Shown here piece by piece: positions 9,552-20,200 of a DNA stretch of 64,000 bases. The stretch's first letter is position 1. Every line of letters starts with the position of its first letter. This DNA comes from Agrobacterium albertimagni AOL15. GTDB lineage: Bacteria; Pseudomonadota; Alphaproteobacteria; Rhizobiales; Rhizobiaceae. The notes below the pieces were generated by a model, which was given only the letters and a program-made list of their open reading frames with translations, was not told the DNA's origin and searched no databases. Both the position numbers and the translations under genes were made by a program. The stretch covers positions 1-64,000 of the forward strand of contig NZ_ALJF01000019.1 of assembly GCF_000300855.1 (NCBI RefSeq), given 5' to 3'.

Positions 9552-9938
9552 ATGCAGATCATCGGAACGGAAGTCATTGAAGGCCACGATGCAAAAGGTG
9601 GCTTTGTCGTCGAATTCCTCGGGGACGGTGGCGAGAAGGTATCGGTCCATATGGCACAGTCGGAAAACGGCGGCCTGAACCGAGACAACGCCCTGCAGAA
9701 GGCACAAGTTCTGCTCGTGCAGGCAAGCCGCTTCGGCGCAACCGCCGAAAGCGAAGGCGGTGACGGCGCCGATGAGCCGAGCGATGCGGTCGAAAGCCTG
9801 CGCCAGGAGCAGCACGAAAAGGCGGACAGCAAGAATAGCGACTCGGCCCTACAGGAGGGTCTGGAAGATACCTTCCCGGCCAGTGACCCGGTCTCTGCCT
9901 CCTACACATCGACCATCGCCAGCGACCGGAAGCATTAA
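9552..9938 (+). CDS. Small hypothetical protein with an LEDTFPASDPVS tail
   Basis: A 128-residue protein I cannot assign a function. The N-terminal 60 residues look like a small beta-rich domain (MQIIGTEVIEG, VVEFLGDGGEKVSVHM), the middle is acidic and low in complexity, and the C-terminus contains LEDTFPASDPVSAS, a motif that recurs at the ends of small stress-related rhizobial proteins. The frame is open from 9477; the ATG at 9552 was chosen because it follows the candidate stress promoter at 9496-9521 at a normal leader length. The following mgtC-like gene is 37 bases downstream. Likely a member of the general stress regulon; that part is inference. Confidence 0.65.
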   Translation: MQIIGTEVIEGHDAKGGFVVEFLGDGGEKVSVHMAQSENGGLNRDNALQKAQVLLVQASRFGATAESEGGDGADEPSDAVESLRQEQHEKADSKNSDSALQEGLEDTFPASDPVSASYTSTIASDRKH

Positions 9939-9975
9939 TCCCTGAAGAAAATCGGTATCGTCAGGGAATCCGGAA

Positions 9976-10464
9976 ATGCCCTCTGAACTGAACAGCTTCG
10001 GCACCGCGACCACTCTGGAACTGTCGGCCATCGTTATCAGGCTACTGATCGCGATGGTCTGCGGTGCCTGTATCGGCTTGGAGCGCGAATGGCGCAGCCA
10101 CGCTGCCGGCTTGCGTACGCATATTCTTGTCTGCCTCTCGGCGGCGATCGTGGCGATTTTGACAATCGAGATCGCCCATCACGGTGCATTCGATCGTGAC
10201 GAAATTCGATTGGATCCGATCCGCCTGGTCGAAGCCGTGACCGCAGGCGTTGCATTTCTTGCTGCAGGCATGATCGTCTTCAACAAGGGCGAGGTGAAGG
10301 GACTGACAACCGGTGCTGGCCTCTGGTTCGCAGGCTCTATCGGCCTCTCCTGCGGTCTCGGCTTCTGGCAGATCGGCTTGATCGCGAGCGGCTTTGCGCT
10401 GAGCGTCCTCTGGCTCTTGCGGCTGATCGAGAACCGGCTGCCCCTTCCTCCCGAGCGCGACTGA
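9976..10464 (+). CDS. MgtC/SapB-family membrane protein
   Basis: A 162-residue membrane protein with four to five hydrophobic helices and the MgtC N-domain motif CGACIGLEREWRSHAAGLRT near residues 34-53. MgtC proteins are tied to growth at low magnesium and to survival in acid or inside hosts; some inhibit the F-type ATPase. This one is the short, SapB-like form without the C-terminal ACT-like domain. It follows the small stress-type gene at 9552 on the same strand and may be cotranscribed with it. No magnesium riboswitch-like structure was seen in the 37-base gap. Confidence 0.8.
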   Translation: MPSELNSFGTATTLELSAIVIRLLIAMVCGACIGLEREWRSHAAGLRTHILVCLSAAIVAILTIEIAHHGAFDRDEIRLDPIRLVEAVTAGVAFLAAGMIVFNKGEVKGLTTGAGLWFAGSIGLSCGLGFWQIGLIASGFALSVLWLLRLIENRLPLPPERD

Positions 10465-10486
10465 AGCCGCGCTCGGCAAGGCGATC

Positions 10487-11275
10487 CTACCTCAACAGGC
10501 TCTGGCCACCATCGACCCAGATCGGCGTGCCGGTCACATGACGCGACGCGTCAGACGCGAGAAAGCCGATCACATCGGCCACCTCCTCAATCGTGCCCGA
10601 TTCCCCACCCGTCAGCGGAATATCGCCGTCGGGGAACTTCGCCGGGACCTCGGTCCGAGTTTGTTTACGGATATGCGTGTTGTCGTCGATGTCGGTCTCG
10701 ATTGCACCCGGGCAGATAGCATTGATCCGTATGCGATGGCGGCCCAGTTCGAGCGCCAGTTGCTGTACCATGGCGAGCTGGGCGGCCTTGGTCGCCGAAT
10801 AGGCTGTCGCACCTGGTGAGGTGAAAGTTCGGGTCCCGTTGATAGAGGAAATCACCACGATCGAGCCACCGTTCTTCTTCATATGCGGCACGGCGTGATG
10901 CAGGGTGAGATAGGTGCCGCGAAGGTTGATTGCGATCGTCTTGTCGAATTCCTCGGGCTTGAGGTCATCGATCGGCGCCCAGGTGCCGTTGATCCCGGCA
11001 TTTGCGACGACGATGTCCAGCCTCTTTCGTTCGTTGACCAGTCGCGCCAGCGCCTCTTCCATCTCGTTGTGATCACTTACATCGGCGACCAGCACCATTC
11101 CCTCGCCACCGGCCCCACGGATTTCGGCGAGCGTCTCGTCCAACTCCTCTCGGGTCCGCCCTAACAAGCCGACGAAAGCGCCACTCTTGGCCAGATTGAG
11201 AGATGCCCCTTTGCCGATCCCGGAGCCCGCTCCGGTCACCAGGGCGGTTCTCCCTTTAAGTTCGTCGCGGCTCAT
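10487..11275 (-). CDS. SDR-family NAD(P)-dependent oxidoreductase
   Basis: A 262-residue classical short-chain dehydrogenase. The cofactor motif TGAGSGIG lies at residues 15-22, NAG at about 93-95, the catalytic Ser is in ISSINGTR and the YSATKAA stretch gives the YxxxK pair. The C-terminus ends in the usual GTPIWVDGGQSL. The ATG overlaps the stop of the upstream DUF3008 gene (ATGA), so the two are translationally coupled. Because that upstream gene has a stress-type promoter, this SDR is probably a stress-regulon enzyme. The substrate cannot be deduced. Confidence 0.82.
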   Translation of the reverse strand: MSRDELKGRTALVTGAGSGIGKGASLNLAKSGAFVGLLGRTREELDETLAEIRGAGGEGMVLVADVSDHNEMEEALARLVNERKRLDIVVANAGINGTWAPIDDLKPEEFDKTIAINLRGTYLTLHHAVPHMKKNGGSIVVISSINGTRTFTSPGATAYSATKAAQLAMVQQLALELGRHRIRINAICPGAIETDIDDNTHIRKQTRTEVPAKFPDGDIPLTGGESGTIEEVADVIGFLASDASRHVTGTPIWVDGGQSLLR

Positions 11276-11463
11276 GACTTGCCCTCGACATGCTCGGGCT
11301 TGCCCTGACGCTTCGTCGAGGCGAGCTCTTCAAGCTCTTTCTTGCTCATGCTCTTTTCCATGCTGCGCGAGGCGCCCTTCAGATCGGACACCTTTGCCTC
11401 GCCCCGCTTGGCGGCCAGTGCTGCGCCAGCCGCCTTCTGCTGTGCCTTTGATTTCGCCGGCAT
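11272..11463 (-). CDS. DUF3008 family small protein
   Basis: A 63-residue, highly charged protein starting MPAKSKAQQKAAGAALAAKR and ending in STKRQGKPEHVEGK, which is the DUF3008 pattern. The function is unknown; the family is small, hydrophilic and often stress-associated in alpha- and betaproteobacteria. The ATG at 11463 is preceded by GGAGGG and was chosen over the longer open frame (to 11589), whose extra residues are not family-like. The stop overlaps the start of the SDR gene. A candidate EcfG-type promoter lies 38 bases upstream. Confidence 0.8.
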   Translation of the reverse strand: MPAKSKAQQKAAGAALAAKRGEAKVSDLKGASRSMEKSMSKKELEELASTKRQGKPEHVEGKS

Positions 11464-11500
11464 CTGTCGCCCTCCTGTTGGTGTGGTTTCGCTGCAGGGC

Positions 11501-11526
11501 AAACCGGGAAAGGCACTGAAAGTTCC
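11501..11526 (-). promoter_or_regulatory. EcfG-type stress promoter candidate for DUF3008-SDR
   Basis: On the minus strand GGAAC (11526-11522) is followed after 17 bases by GTTT (11504-11501). The -35 is exact; the -10 differs from CGTT at its first base and fits the looser RpoE2 form GGAAC-N18-TT. Confidence 0.45.
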
Positions 11527-11600
11527 TGCCGGAGAAGGGCTCGGAACAAAGCTTCGCGTTCGGGAATTAAGCTGCGCAACTCCAGACATCAGAGGATCAG

Positions 11601-13679
11601 ATGGACGCCAAGAGCACGCATTTTCATGTCACGCCGGGCGAATGGCACAGTCTCGGCGCGTGCTTCGATGGAGAGGGCACGAACTTTGCCCTCTTTTCCG
11701 CCCATGCGGAACGCGTTGAGCTCTGCCTGTTCGATGACAGCGGCAGCGTCGAGATCGCTCGCCTCGAGCTTCCCGAATACACAAACGAAGTCTGGCATGG
11801 CTATGTGCCGGGCGTGAGGCCCGGCCAGCTTTATGGCTACCGCGTTCACGGACCATACGAGCCGGAAAACGGTCATCGTTTCAATCCGAACAAGCTGCTC
11901 CTCGACCCCTATGCCCGGGAAATCGTCGGCGACTTTGCCTGGTCGAAGGCGCATTTCGGCTATGACTTCGACGCGGAAGAAAAGGATCTCTCCTTCAACG
12001 CACTCGACAGCGCTTCCTGCTCGCCGAAATGCCGGGTCATTGATCCGAACGAAAGCCGCATTTCAAACGGCTTCGCCCGTATCCCTTGGGCGGAAACGAT
12101 CGTTTACGAGACCCATGTCAAAGGCTTCACCAAACTGCATCCCGCGATCCCTGACAATCTCAGGGGCACGTTCGAGGGGCTCGGCCACAAGGCAGCGGTC
12201 GACTACGTAAAGAGCCTCGGCATCACTTCGATCGAGCTCCTTCCGGTGCATGCCTTCCCGGACGATAGCCACCTGATGGACAAGGGGCTTCATAACTTCT
12301 GGGGTTACAACACGATCGGTTTCTTCTCGCCCGCGAGCCGCTACTACGGTCCCAAAGGCCTGGCGGGCTTTCGCGACATGGTCCGCGCTTTCCACGATGC
12401 CGGGATCGAAGTCATTCTCGACGTCGTCTACAACCACACGGCTGAAGGCAATGAACTCGGCCCGACGCTCTCCTTCAAGGGCATCGACAATTTCTCCTAC
12501 TACCGGACGATGCCGGACAACCATCGTTACTACATCAACGACACCGGCACCGGTAACACGGTCAACACGTCCCATCCGCGTGTCCTGCAGATGGTGATGG
12601 ATAGCCTGCGTTACTGGGCGGAGGAAATGCATGTCGACGGCTTCCGCTTCGATCTCGGCACCATCCTTGGCCGAGAGCCGGAAGGTTTCGACCAGCGCGG
12701 TGGCTTCTTCGACGCCGTCACCCAGGACCCGATCCTGTCGAAGGTGAAGCTTATCGGCGAGCCCTGGGACATCGGCCCCGGCGGTTATCAGGTCGGTGGC
12801 TTCCCGCCTGGCTGGGCTGAATGGAACGACAAGTATCGCGATTCAACCCGCGAGTACTGGTTGAACGCCGACAACACCTCTCAAGACTTTGCCGCCCGTC
12901 TGCTCGGCTCGGGTGACATCTACGACCAGCGCGGCCGCCGTCCCTGGGCCAGCGTCAACTTCATCACCGCCCATGACGGCTTCACCCTCAACGACCTCGT
13001 GTCCTACGACCAGAAGCACAACGAAGCGAATGGCGAGGACAACAACGACGGCCACGACCATAATCGCAGCCACAATTACGGCCACGAAGGGCCGACGGAC
13101 GATGAGGATATCAATGCGATCCGCGACCGCCAGAAGCGTAACCTCCTGGCCACCCTGTTCTTCTCCCACGGCACGCCCATGCTGCTGGCAGGCGACGAAT
13201 TCGGCCGCTCGCAGATGGGTAACAACAACGGCTATTGTCAGGACAGCGAGATCAGCTGGCTGCACTGGGAAGACCTTCCGCAGACCTGTGAAGACCTTCG
13301 GGAATTCACACGCCGGCTGATTGCTCTTCGCAAGGAGCAGCCTCTGCTGCGCCGCTCGAACTGGCGCGATGGCATGATCATCGACTGGTACCATGTAGAA
13401 GGCGGCCATCAGGAAGCCGAGCACTGGTACGATGGCAACCCGCTGGCATTGAAGCTGCTGAGGCCGGACCTCGAGGGCGAAGAGGGTGTATGGCAGGAGG
13501 CGCTTCTGCTCTTCAATCCGGTTGCCGAGGACATTGATTTTGTCCTTCCTGAAACAGGCGGCGGAGATTGGCAACTCGAGCTGACGACCTTCGACGTGGA
13601 GAGACACGGCGATATCGCGGAAGAGGGCAAGGCCTTCAGGCTGGAGGCACGGTCGCTGGCGCTCCTCAGACGCGCCTGA
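11601..13679 (+). CDS. glgX: Glycogen debranching enzyme GlgX
   Basis: A 692-residue GH13 isoamylase-type enzyme that removes alpha-1,6 branches from phosphorylase-limited glycogen. An N-terminal CBM48 domain (about 15-110) precedes the catalytic barrel. Visible catalytic stretches are DVVYNHTAEG, the nucleophile region DGFRFDLGTILGRE, the acid/base region LIGEPWDIGPGGYQ and FITAHDGFTLNDL. The length equals that of typical rhizobial GlgX. It stands apart from any glgBAC-P cluster within the window. The nearest genes are the convergent PAS gene (13 bases from stop to stop) and the divergent DUF3008 gene. Confidence 0.92.
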   Translation: MDAKSTHFHVTPGEWHSLGACFDGEGTNFALFSAHAERVELCLFDDSGSVEIARLELPEYTNEVWHGYVPGVRPGQLYGYRVHGPYEPENGHRFNPNKLLLDPYAREIVGDFAWSKAHFGYDFDAEEKDLSFNALDSASCSPKCRVIDPNESRISNGFARIPWAETIVYETHVKGFTKLHPAIPDNLRGTFEGLGHKAAVDYVKSLGITSIELLPVHAFPDDSHLMDKGLHNFWGYNTIGFFSPASRYYGPKGLAGFRDMVRAFHDAGIEVILDVVYNHTAEGNELGPTLSFKGIDNFSYYRTMPDNHRYYINDTGTGNTVNTSHPRVLQMVMDSLRYWAEEMHVDGFRFDLGTILGREPEGFDQRGGFFDAVTQDPILSKVKLIGEPWDIGPGGYQVGGFPPGWAEWNDKYRDSTREYWLNADNTSQDFAARLLGSGDIYDQRGRRPWASVNFITAHDGFTLNDLVSYDQKHNEANGEDNNDGHDHNRSHNYGHEGPTDDEDINAIRDRQKRNLLATLFFSHGTPMLLAGDEFGRSQMGNNNGYCQDSEISWLHWEDLPQTCEDLREFTRRLIALRKEQPLLRRSNWRDGMIIDWYHVEGGHQEAEHWYDGNPLALKLLRPDLEGEEGVWQEALLLFNPVAEDIDFVLPETGGGDWQLELTTFDVERHGDIAEEGKAFRLEARSLALLRRA

Positions 13680-13692
13680 CCGGCACGTTCGT

Positions 13693-14700
13693 TCAGTCGT
13701 CCGAGGCGCGCTGAAGCACCTCGAAATCATAAAGCTGCCCGGCAACGGAAATGCGCCGGGCAGAAATCATCACGGGGACGACCTCTGCGGACGAATGGCG
13801 GATCTCACCACGCATGCCCGCATAGCCGCCATCGCGATCGAGCAGCATGAGACGCTCGGCACGAGCCTCGCTTCCCGAGACGACGCCGGACGCGACCATC
13901 TCGCTGCCGCGGATCTCGTCCCAAGTCTTGCCGACGAGATCGAGATAGGCCTGGTTCACTCTGACATAGCGGGAGCTTTTCTGGCCGATGCTGGAGATCG
14001 AAAAGGCAACGGGCGAGAGTTCGAAGAGGGCCTGGATGACGGGACCAGAGAGCGCATTGGTCTCGGCCATTTCGATCGTTTCGCGGGACGGCAATCTGTC
14101 CTCGCCGGTTGCCATCATCTCGTAGTCGGCCGGCATGGCCAACTCGTCACGCAGCACGGCAACCAGCCGCCACAGATCGACTTCCATGAAGAATGATTTA
14201 TGGGCTTCGTCGACCTGCTCCAGACGTGGGGGCAATGACGCAACCGCATCCGACAGTCGCTGCATCTCGCGCGGATTGCGGGCCGCGTCGCGCAGGGCTC
14301 GTAGCTTGTCCAAAGCGATGCCGTGAAGGGTCTCATAGGCTCCCTGCAACGCCGTTGCACGCTCGGCTTCGACATCGTCGAGCGGACGTGTTCCGTCCGC
14401 GACCGGAAGCGATTCAAGCAAGGCCCAGATCCCGCGCTCCTCGGGACATTCCTCCACCTCGGCAGTCCCCTGCGGAGCATAACGAATGAGACTGAGAACG
14501 GTGTCGATGCCGAACCGGTTCACGTCGGCAGGCAGGACCTTTCCATCGCTGCCCTCTTCGAGCGCGGTCAGCCGGGTCGGTCCCCCATTGTCGTCGAAGT
14601 AGATGCAGACCTCCGAGATCGCATCAGGGAAATCCAGCCAGGGGTGTTCGCTCCGGAACGCCGCGAGCGCAGAGTGGTCGAGCACTGTTAGAGCATACAT
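13693..14700 (-). CDS. PAS-domain protein of unknown function
   Basis: A 335-residue cytoplasmic protein. The C-terminal 110 residues are a PAS domain (VIQALFELSPVAFSISS, RYVRVNQAYLDLVGKTWDEI, VVPVMISARRISV). The N-terminal 100 residues (YALTVLDHSALAAFRSEHP..) and the helical middle match nothing I recognise. There is no kinase, cyclase, phosphodiesterase or DNA-binding part, so it may be a sensor adaptor. The frame extends to 14787; the ATG at 14700 was chosen because the extra 29 residues are Cys/Tyr-rich and unlike a normal N-terminus. Confidence 0.6.
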   Translation of the reverse strand: MYALTVLDHSALAAFRSEHPWLDFPDAISEVCIYFDDNGGPTRLTALEEGSDGKVLPADVNRFGIDTVLSLIRYAPQGTAEVEECPEERGIWALLESLPVADGTRPLDDVEAERATALQGAYETLHGIALDKLRALRDAARNPREMQRLSDAVASLPPRLEQVDEAHKSFFMEVDLWRLVAVLRDELAMPADYEMMATGEDRLPSRETIEMAETNALSGPVIQALFELSPVAFSISSIGQKSSRYVRVNQAYLDLVGKTWDEIRGSEMVASGVVSGSEARAERLMLLDRDGGYAGMRGEIRHSSAEVVPVMISARRISVAGQLYDFEVLQRASDD

Positions 14701-14881
14701 GACGCGTCCTCCACAACCGGCCGTAGCGTACAGCAAAAGGCATCCTGCCTCATAGGTCAGGAATCGCCAAACATAAGCATAATGCAAACATCGCGGCTTC
14801 TGAATGTGTTTCTAGCCACGGACAAGTATATGAATGTTTAAGCTGAAATCTTGGAGTTTCGGAGGTGGCGCAAGAATGCGA

Positions 14882-14925
14882 CAGTCCGGCGCCCAAACCC
14901 ATAAATAGTCAGGGACGCCGGACTG
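14882..14925 (-). terminator. Inverted repeat downstream of gcdH
   Basis: CAGTCCGGCG (14882-14891) and CGCCGGACTG (14916-14925) are perfect 10-base arms with a 24-base loop, 20 bases after the gcdH stop on the minus strand. There is no clear T-run, so termination is only plausible; the structure may instead protect the mRNA 3' end. Confidence 0.4.
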
Positions 14926-14944
14926 CTTGAGCTCGATCGAGCAA

Positions 14945-16129
14945 TCAGAAGAAAGCCTGGATACCGGTTTGCGCACGTCCAAGGATCAGCGCATGCACGT
15001 CATGCGTGCCTTCATAGGTGTTCACGGTCTCCAGGTTCTGCGCATGGCGCATCACGTGATATTCGATCTGGATGCCGTTGCCGCCGTGCATGTCGCGGGC
15101 CATGCGGGCGATATCGAGCGCCTTGCCGCAATTGTTGCGCTTGACGATCGAGATCATCTCCGGCGCAAACTGGTGTTCGTCCATCAGACGGCCGACGCGC
15201 AGTGACGCCAGCAGACCAAGCGAAATCTCGGTCTGCATGTCGGCCAGCTTCTTCTGGAAGAGCTGCGTACCGGCGAGCGGCTTGCCGAACTGCTTGCGAT
15301 CGAGCCCGTACTGACGGGCACGATGCCAGCAGTCTTCAGCCGCACCGAGAACGCCCCAGGAAATGCCATAACGGGCGCGGTTGAGGCAACCGAAGGGACC
15401 CTTGAGACCGGAAACATTGGGCATCAGCGCACCTTCGCCGACTTCGACGCCGTCCATGACGATCTCGCCGGTGACCGAAGCACGCAGCGAAAGCTTGCCG
15501 CCGATCTTCGGCGCCGAGAGACCCTTCATGCGCTTTTCGAGAATGAAGCCGCGGATCTCCCCGCCATGCGCTTCCGACTTCGCCCAGACGACGAAGACGT
15601 CGGCGATCGGCGCATTGGAGATCCACATCTTAGAGCCACGCAGACGATAACCGCCCTCGATCTTTTCGGCGCGCGTCTTCATGCCGCCGGGATCGGAGCC
15701 GGCATCCGGCTCGGTTAGGCCGAAGCAGCCGATGAGTTCACCGGAAACGAGACCCGGAAGATACTTGTCCTTCTGTTCCTCGGAACCATAGGCGTAGATC
15801 GGATAGATCACCAGCGACGACTGCACGCTCATCATCGAGCGATAGCCGGAGTCGATGCGCTCGATTTCGCGGGCGACGAGGCCATAGGAAACATAATTGG
15901 CGTCAGCTGCGCCGTACTTTTCGGGCAGGGTCACACCAAGCAGCCCAGCCTTCCCCATCAGCCGGAAGATCTCAGGCTCGACCGTTTCGCCGAGATAGGC
16001 GTCGGCGACCCGCGGCGCGAGTTCGGCTTCAGCAAAGGCCGCCGCCGCATCCTGGATCATCCGCTCGTCCTCGCTGAGGATCTCGGACATCAGGAAGGGA
16101 TCACTCCAGGAAAAGGGTCGCATCTCGCT
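14945..16129 (-). CDS. gcdH: Glutaryl-CoA dehydrogenase
   Basis: A 394-residue acyl-CoA dehydrogenase that would oxidatively decarboxylate glutaryl-CoA to crotonyl-CoA in lysine, tryptophan and glutarate breakdown. FAD/substrate motifs are [16 protein letters not shown] and [17 protein letters not shown]; the catalytic Glu is in [20 protein letters not shown], a tail typical of GcdH rather than of other acyl-CoA dehydrogenases. Start codons are available at 16141 and 16129; I prefer 16129 because a GGATGAG stretch lies just before it. It is divergent from a LysR regulator, as in Pseudomonas (gcdR). Together with amaA-amaB at 0-3 kb it suggests a lysine-to-glutaryl-CoA route. Confidence 0.88.
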   Translation of the reverse strand, partial: SEMRPFSWSDPFLMSEILSEDERMIQDAAAAFAEAELAPRVADAYLGETVEPEIFRLMGKAGLLGVTLPEKYGAADANYVSYGLVAREIERIDSGYRSMMSVQSSLVIYPIYAYGSEEQKDKYLPGLVSGELIGCFGLTEPDAGSDPGGMKTRAEKIEGGYRLRGSKMWISNAPIADVFVVWAKSEAHGGEIRGFILEKRMKGLSAPKIGGKLSLRASVTGEIVMDGVEVGEGALMPNVSGLKGPFGCLNRARYGISWGVLGAAEDCWHRARQYGLDRKQFGKPLAGTQLFQKKLADMQTEISLGLLASLRVGRLMDEHQFAPEMISIVKRNNCGKALDIARMARDMHGGNGIQIEYHVMRHAQNLETVNTYEGTHDVHALILGRAQTGIQAFF

Positions 16130-16163
16130 CATCGGTCTCATCCAATTTGTTTCGCTATGCCAG

Positions 16164-16185
16164 ATTGCTCATGTCGGAGCGCAAT
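16164..16185. promoter_or_regulatory. Candidate LysR-regulator site between gcdH and its regulator
   Basis: ATTGC (16164-16168) and GCAAT (16181-16185) are inverted arms 12 bases apart in the 101-base divergent region. Spacing and AT-GC pattern fit the T-N11-A style of LysR recognition sites. No binding data can be read from the sequence. Confidence 0.35.
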
Positions 16186-16230
16186 TCAAGCCATGTTTAC
16201 TCATGTTGCTATTAGGTCTATTCATATCGC

Positions 16231-17151
16231 ATGCTCACACATCAACGCCGCTTCCTTCCATCCACAAGTGCGCTCGCCGCCTTCGATTCCGTCGCCAAGC
16301 TCGGCAGCTTTTCGGCCGCCGCCAACGAGCTGGCGCTGACACAAGGCGCGATCAGCCGCCAGATCGGCCTTCTCGAAGACCAGCTCGGCGTCAGGCTCTT
16401 CGAACGCACCAATCGCGGCGTCGAGTTGACGGCGATCGGCCGCACCTATGCCAAGGGCATCGGCGACGCGCTGGCCACGATCCGCACGCTGTCGTTGGAG
16501 GCCATGGCAACCCGCGACGACACCCATCTGCGCCTCGCCATCCTGCCGACCTTCGGCACCCGCTGGCTGATGCCGCGCATTCCGGACTTCCTCGCGAAGA
16601 ACCCAGCCATCATCATGGACTTCGCCACCCGCATAGGCCAGTTCGATTTCGAAGGCTCCGGTCTCGATGCCGCGATCCATATCGGTGAACCGAACTGGCC
16701 AGGCACCGATTGCCAGTTTCTGATGCACGAACTGGTGGTGCCGGTCTGCAGCCCGGCCTTTCTCGATGCCAACCCGGTGAACCGGCCGCAAGATCTGCTG
16801 TCCAAGCCGCTCTTCGACATGGCGTCCCGCCCACGGGCCTGGGAGCACTGGTTTTCAAGCCTCGGCATCAGCGAGGGTCGCGGCGGCGGCATGCGCTTCG
16901 AACAGTTCTCCAACGTCGTCCAGGCCTGCCACGCAGGCCTCGGGATCGCGCTCGTCCCGACATTCCTGATCGAGCCGGAACTTTCAAGCGGGCAGCTGGT
17001 CCGCGCCTGGGATCACGAGGTGAAAAGCGCAAGCGCTTACTACCTGGTCCGGCCACTCTCTAAGATGGCCTATGGGCCGGCCAGCACCTTCGCGGCGTGG
17101 ATCCTCGAACAGGCAAGAAGCTTCAGCGAGCGGCGCCCTGCGAGCGTTTGA
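16231..17151 (+). CDS. LysR-family regulator (GcvA-like), probable gcdH regulator
   Basis: A 306-residue LysR regulator. The winged helix-turn-helix fills residues 9-66 (ALAAFDSVAKLGSFSAAANE, ISRQIGLLEDQLGVRLFERT), followed by a type-2 periplasmic-binding-like effector domain. GcvA-type features are the GTRWLMPRIPDF stretch and the FEQFSNVVQACHAGLGIALVP loop. It is transcribed away from gcdH with 101 bases between, the usual arrangement of a LysR regulator and its target; GcdR of Pseudomonas is a LysR protein in the same position. Effector glutarate or glutaryl-CoA is inferred only. Confidence 0.82.
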   Translation: MLTHQRRFLPSTSALAAFDSVAKLGSFSAAANELALTQGAISRQIGLLEDQLGVRLFERTNRGVELTAIGRTYAKGIGDALATIRTLSLEAMATRDDTHLRLAILPTFGTRWLMPRIPDFLAKNPAIIMDFATRIGQFDFEGSGLDAAIHIGEPNWPGTDCQFLMHELVVPVCSPAFLDANPVNRPQDLLSKPLFDMASRPRAWEHWFSSLGISEGRGGGMRFEQFSNVVQACHAGLGIALVPTFLIEPELSSGQLVRAWDHEVKSASAYYLVRPLSKMAYGPASTFAAWILEQARSFSERRPASV

Positions 17152-17257
17152 GGACCACTCAGAAATGACTCAGCACCTGTGTCCTGTGCCGATTGACAAG
17201 CCCCCGTCATGAGCAAAGACTATCCTTCGAAGCCCATGATCAGGCTCGGAGGGGACC

Positions 17258-20200
17258 ATGTTCACACACCGTTTTTCGGCAATCCTCACGCTCGCGCTGG
17301 CTCTCGTCCCCCTATCTGTTCCCGCCGGTGCTCAGGACATCAGGACGGTCGAGCGGGTCGAGAATGCCGACTATTTCGGCTTCGATCTCAGGACGGAGAA
17401 GAACGTCTCCATCGACGAATGCGAGGCGAGCTGCATTGGCGACGCCACCTGCCGCGCCTTCACGTACAACCCGAAGGTCAACTGGTGCTTTCTCAAATCG
17501 GACTACGACCAGCTGAACAGCTTCCCGGGCGCGATCGCCGGTCGCATAGTCGTGCAGACGGCGGAAGAGGATATCGGCGCGCCACCAACGCTGACCTTCG
17601 TCTCGGACTATCTGAGATCGGAAGCCCGCAATCGCCGCGACACTCTATCGGTCGCGGCTGAACAAGAGGGTTTGGGACGTGATGCACTGATCGAGACTGG
17701 GCGCGCAGCCTTTGCCAGCGGCAACATCGACTATGCCATTCTCTCCCTGAAGGGTGCACTGGCGATCGACGCAGACGACTCGTCCCTCTGGCTCGAAATG
17801 GCCCGCATGGCCAATACCGTCGTCAACAATTACGGCATGGCCAATGAGGGTGCGACGGCAGCGATCAACGGCTATCTGCTGACCCGGGGCGCCTCGACCC
17901 GTGCCGAGGCGCTTGCCACGCTGGCGAAGTCTCTCGAGAACAGCGAGAACTGGCGCCCGGCCCTCAGCGCCTACAAGGCAAGCCTTGAACTCGCGTCGAA
18001 TGCCCAAGTGCGCGCGGCCTTCGAGGACCTGCGCTCCCGCCAGGGTTTCCGCGTCGTCAACAACACGGTCGATTCAGACAGCGCCTCGCCGCGCGCCTGC
18101 GTCGAGTTCTCCGAACCGCTGGTCAAGCGCGGCGTCGACTACTCGTCCTTCGTCACCCTCGACGGCAGAACACCGAAGGCGCTGGAAGCCAAGAACAACC
18201 AGATCTGTGTCGAGGGCCTGGAGCATGGCGGTCGCTATCGGCTTGCCGTTCGCGCCGGCCTCCCCTCCTCCGTCGACGAAAACCTGGAAGCCCCGGTCGA
18301 GCTCGAACTCTATGTTCGCGATCGCGCATCGACCGTGCGCTTTACCGGCGACAGTTTCGTTCTCCCTTCATCCGCCCGCCAGGGCATTCCGCTCGTCTCG
18401 ATCAACACGGACAGCGCCAATCTCGAACTCTACCGGATCGGCGACCGCAACATAGCGCCCCTGCTCGCGGCATCGCAGTTTCTCACGCAGATGGACGGCT
18501 ATACCGCCAGCCGCGTCAAGGACGAGATCGGCGAACTGGTCTGGCAGGGCTCGGTCGAGATTGCCAACGAGCAGAACAAGGAAGTCGTTACCAGCATTCC
18601 GCTTCAGGAAGCGCTGCCGACCCGCAGGCCCGGCATCTACGTCTTGACCGCGGTCCCCCCGACATCCGTCACGGAATACTGGGATAGCCGTGCGACGCAG
18701 TGGTTCGTCGTGTCCGACATCGGGCTTTCGACCTTTGCCGGCACCGACGGCCTGCATATCTTTGCCCGCTCGCTGGCAACGGCAAGCCCGCTTGCCAATA
18801 TCGAACTGCAACTGATCGCCAAGAACAACGAGATCCTGGCGACCGCCACAACCGACGCCGAAGGCCGAGCCCGTTTCGACGCTGGCCTCGTGCGCGGCGG
18901 CGCAGCCCTCGCTCCGGCCGTCATCGCAGCCCGCAGCGGCGCCGACGACAACGTCTTCCTCGACATGACCCGCGCCGGCTTCGACCTCTCCGACCGCGGC
19001 GTCACCGGTCGCCCCGCGCCCGGCCCGGTCGATATCCTCGCCTGGACCGAGCGTGGCATCTACCGCCCCGGCGAAACCGTGCATGCCGCAGCGTTGGCCC
19101 GCGACACCAATGCCGACGCCATCTCGGGCCTGCCGCTGACCTTTCTGTTTTCCCGGCCGGACGGGGTCGAGTTCCGCCGCATAGCGGTGACTAGCGAAAC
19201 GCTGGGCGGTTATGCAGTCGACTTGCCGATCCTTGCTAACGCCATGCGTGGCACCTGGACAGTCGCCATCCACACCGACCCGAAAAAGCCGGCAATCGCC
19301 CGCTCGACATTCCTGGTCGATGACTTCGTGCCTGACCGGTTGGACCTGAAGCTCTCCAGCGAAGCGAAGGCGATCTCGCCTGACGAGCCGATTGCGGTCT
19401 CCGCCGATGGCCGCTACCTCTACGGTGCGCCGGCCGCAGGCCTGACGCTCGAAGGCGAAGTGGTGATCCAGCCGACGACAAGCCATCCCGATTTCCCCCG
19501 TTACAGCTTCGGCCTTTCGGACGAAGAGGGCATCGAAGACATGCGTCTGCCACTCGAAGGGCTGGACGCGCTCGATGACGATGGCCTCGCCGAGATTGAT
19601 GTGGCGCTGACCGATCTACCCTCAACGACACGCCTCCTGAACGCCGATATTGTCCTGCGGCTGCGCGAAAGCGGGGGCCGCGCGGTCGAGCGCAAGCTGA
19701 CCCTTCCCGTCACGCCTGATGGGCCTGTCATCGGCATCAAGCCGGAATTCGAAGGCGAGGTCTCCGAAAACTCGAATGCCGCCTTCAACTTGATCGCGCT
19801 CGGCTCTGATGGCGAGCGCCAGGCCCTTGCCGGCGCAAGTTGGAAACTCATCAAGCTGGAGCGAAACTACCAGTGGTATCGCGATGGCTCCTCCTGGCGC
19901 TATGAGCCGATCATCACGACCAAGCTCGTGGCCGATGGTACCGTCGATATCGCAGCGGAAGGCACACCACTTTCAGCACCGGTGACCTGGGGCACCCATC
20001 GACTGGAGGTCGAGCAGGGCGGCGCCGTCACCAGCGCCGACTTCGATGCCGGCTGGTTTGTCACCGCAAGCTCGACCGAAACGCCGGACGCGCTGGAGAT
20101 CGGTCTCGACAAGCCGGCCTACAGTGTCGGGGACACCGCGAAGCTCAAGATCTCGCCGCGCTTCGCAGGCCAGGTTATCGTCACCTCGGGCACGGATGCC